The notes under the pieces were generated by a model. That model made no database searches. It was not told where the DNA came from and saw only the letters and a program-made list of their open reading frames with translations. A program made the position numbers and the translations under genes. Below, one piece after another: positions 5,484-5,588 of a stretch of DNA of 5,588 nt. The stretch comes from Candidatus Sigynarchaeota archaeon (GTDB lineage: Archaea; Asgardarchaeota; Lokiarchaeia; Sigynarchaeales; Sigynarchaeaceae): positions 1-5,588 of the forward strand of contig JAUQYW010000625.1 in NCBI GenBank assembly GCA_030587525.1, read 5' to 3'. Numbering within the stretch: position 1 is the first letter of the stretch; the number at the start of each line of letters is the position of its first letter.

Positions 5484-5588
5484 ATGGGCAATAATCTCTT
5501 GATCAAGAACGGCTTCGTGTACGACCCGATCAACAAGATCTCCGGCGAAAAGATGGACATCGGTATCAAGGACGGCAAGATCGTTGCC
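5484..5588 (+). CDS. fwdA: Formylmethanofuran dehydrogenase subunit A, N-terminal start (partial)
   Basis: Only the first 35 codons are inside the window. The peptide has LIKNGFVYDPINKISGEKMD and then IGIKDGKIV, a start that closely resembles FwdA/FmdA and, more broadly, the N-terminal beta-sandwich strand pair of amidohydrolase-superfamily enzymes (IKNG...D.I.....I.IKDGKI). In the known complex, FwdA holds a dinuclear metal site and links formate to methanofuran, working with the tungsten or molybdenum subunit FwdB in the first step of CO2 reduction or the last step of formyl oxidation. The active-site residues lie beyond the edge. The gene diverges from the aminotransferase operon across 265 bases. 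A different amidohydrolase, such as a dihydropyrimidinase relative, is possible, but the FVYDPIN wording favours FwdA. Confidence 0.82.
   Translation, partial: MGNNLLIKNGFVYDPINKISGEKMDIGIKDGKIVA

Overview
The window is most likely archaeal chromosome. The strongest evidence is the gene start at the right edge: its first 35 residues match the amino terminus of formylmethanofuran dehydrogenase subunit A, an enzyme of archaeal (and some bacterial) C1 metabolism. A TATA-like box lies about 26 bases upstream of its ATG, the spacing expected of a leaderless archaeal transcript. A TATA-like element also precedes the divergent aminotransferase gene. A small Ras-like GTPase of the COG2229/MglA kind, a TPR protein and a kinase-like protein of unknown role would suit an Asgard archaeon or a relative, but that placement is inference. 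No rRNA, tRNA, CRISPR array, transposase or integrase was seen.

Layout from left to right. Positions 1-179 (+) hold the last 58 codons of a thioredoxin-reductase-like flavoprotein. Positions 251-745 (+) encode a GTPase of about 164 residues with altered P-loop and G3 motifs. A 50-base AT-rich gap with a perfect 14-base palindrome (759-772) separates it from convergent genes and looks like a two-way terminator. On the minus strand, read right to left, come a class III PLP aminotransferase (5218-3902), a kinase-like protein (3883-2918), a small protein with two CxxC pairs (2858-2364) and a TPR protein (2334-796). A 265-base divergent intergenic region (5219-5483) carries promoters for the aminotransferase and for fwdA, with a GC-richer, hairpin-containing core.

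The four minus-strand genes seem to form two pairs. The aminotransferase and kinase-like genes are 17 bases apart, with the second gene's Shine-Dalgarno starting beside the first gene's stop, and both are GC-rich. The CxxC and TPR genes are 29 bases apart, both AT-rich, and may have their own promoter at about 2889-2896. By eye, everything from about 180 to 2890 is clearly more AT-rich than either side, so the GTPase, TPR and CxxC genes may be a later insertion or a faster-evolving accessory block between older metabolic genes.

The most interesting points are the GTPase with a displaced P-loop lysine and no G3 glycine, and the pairing of a kinase-fold protein with a class III PLP enzyme. That pairing recalls the kinase plus phospholyase steps known for phosphoethanolamine and phosphohydroxylysine breakdown.
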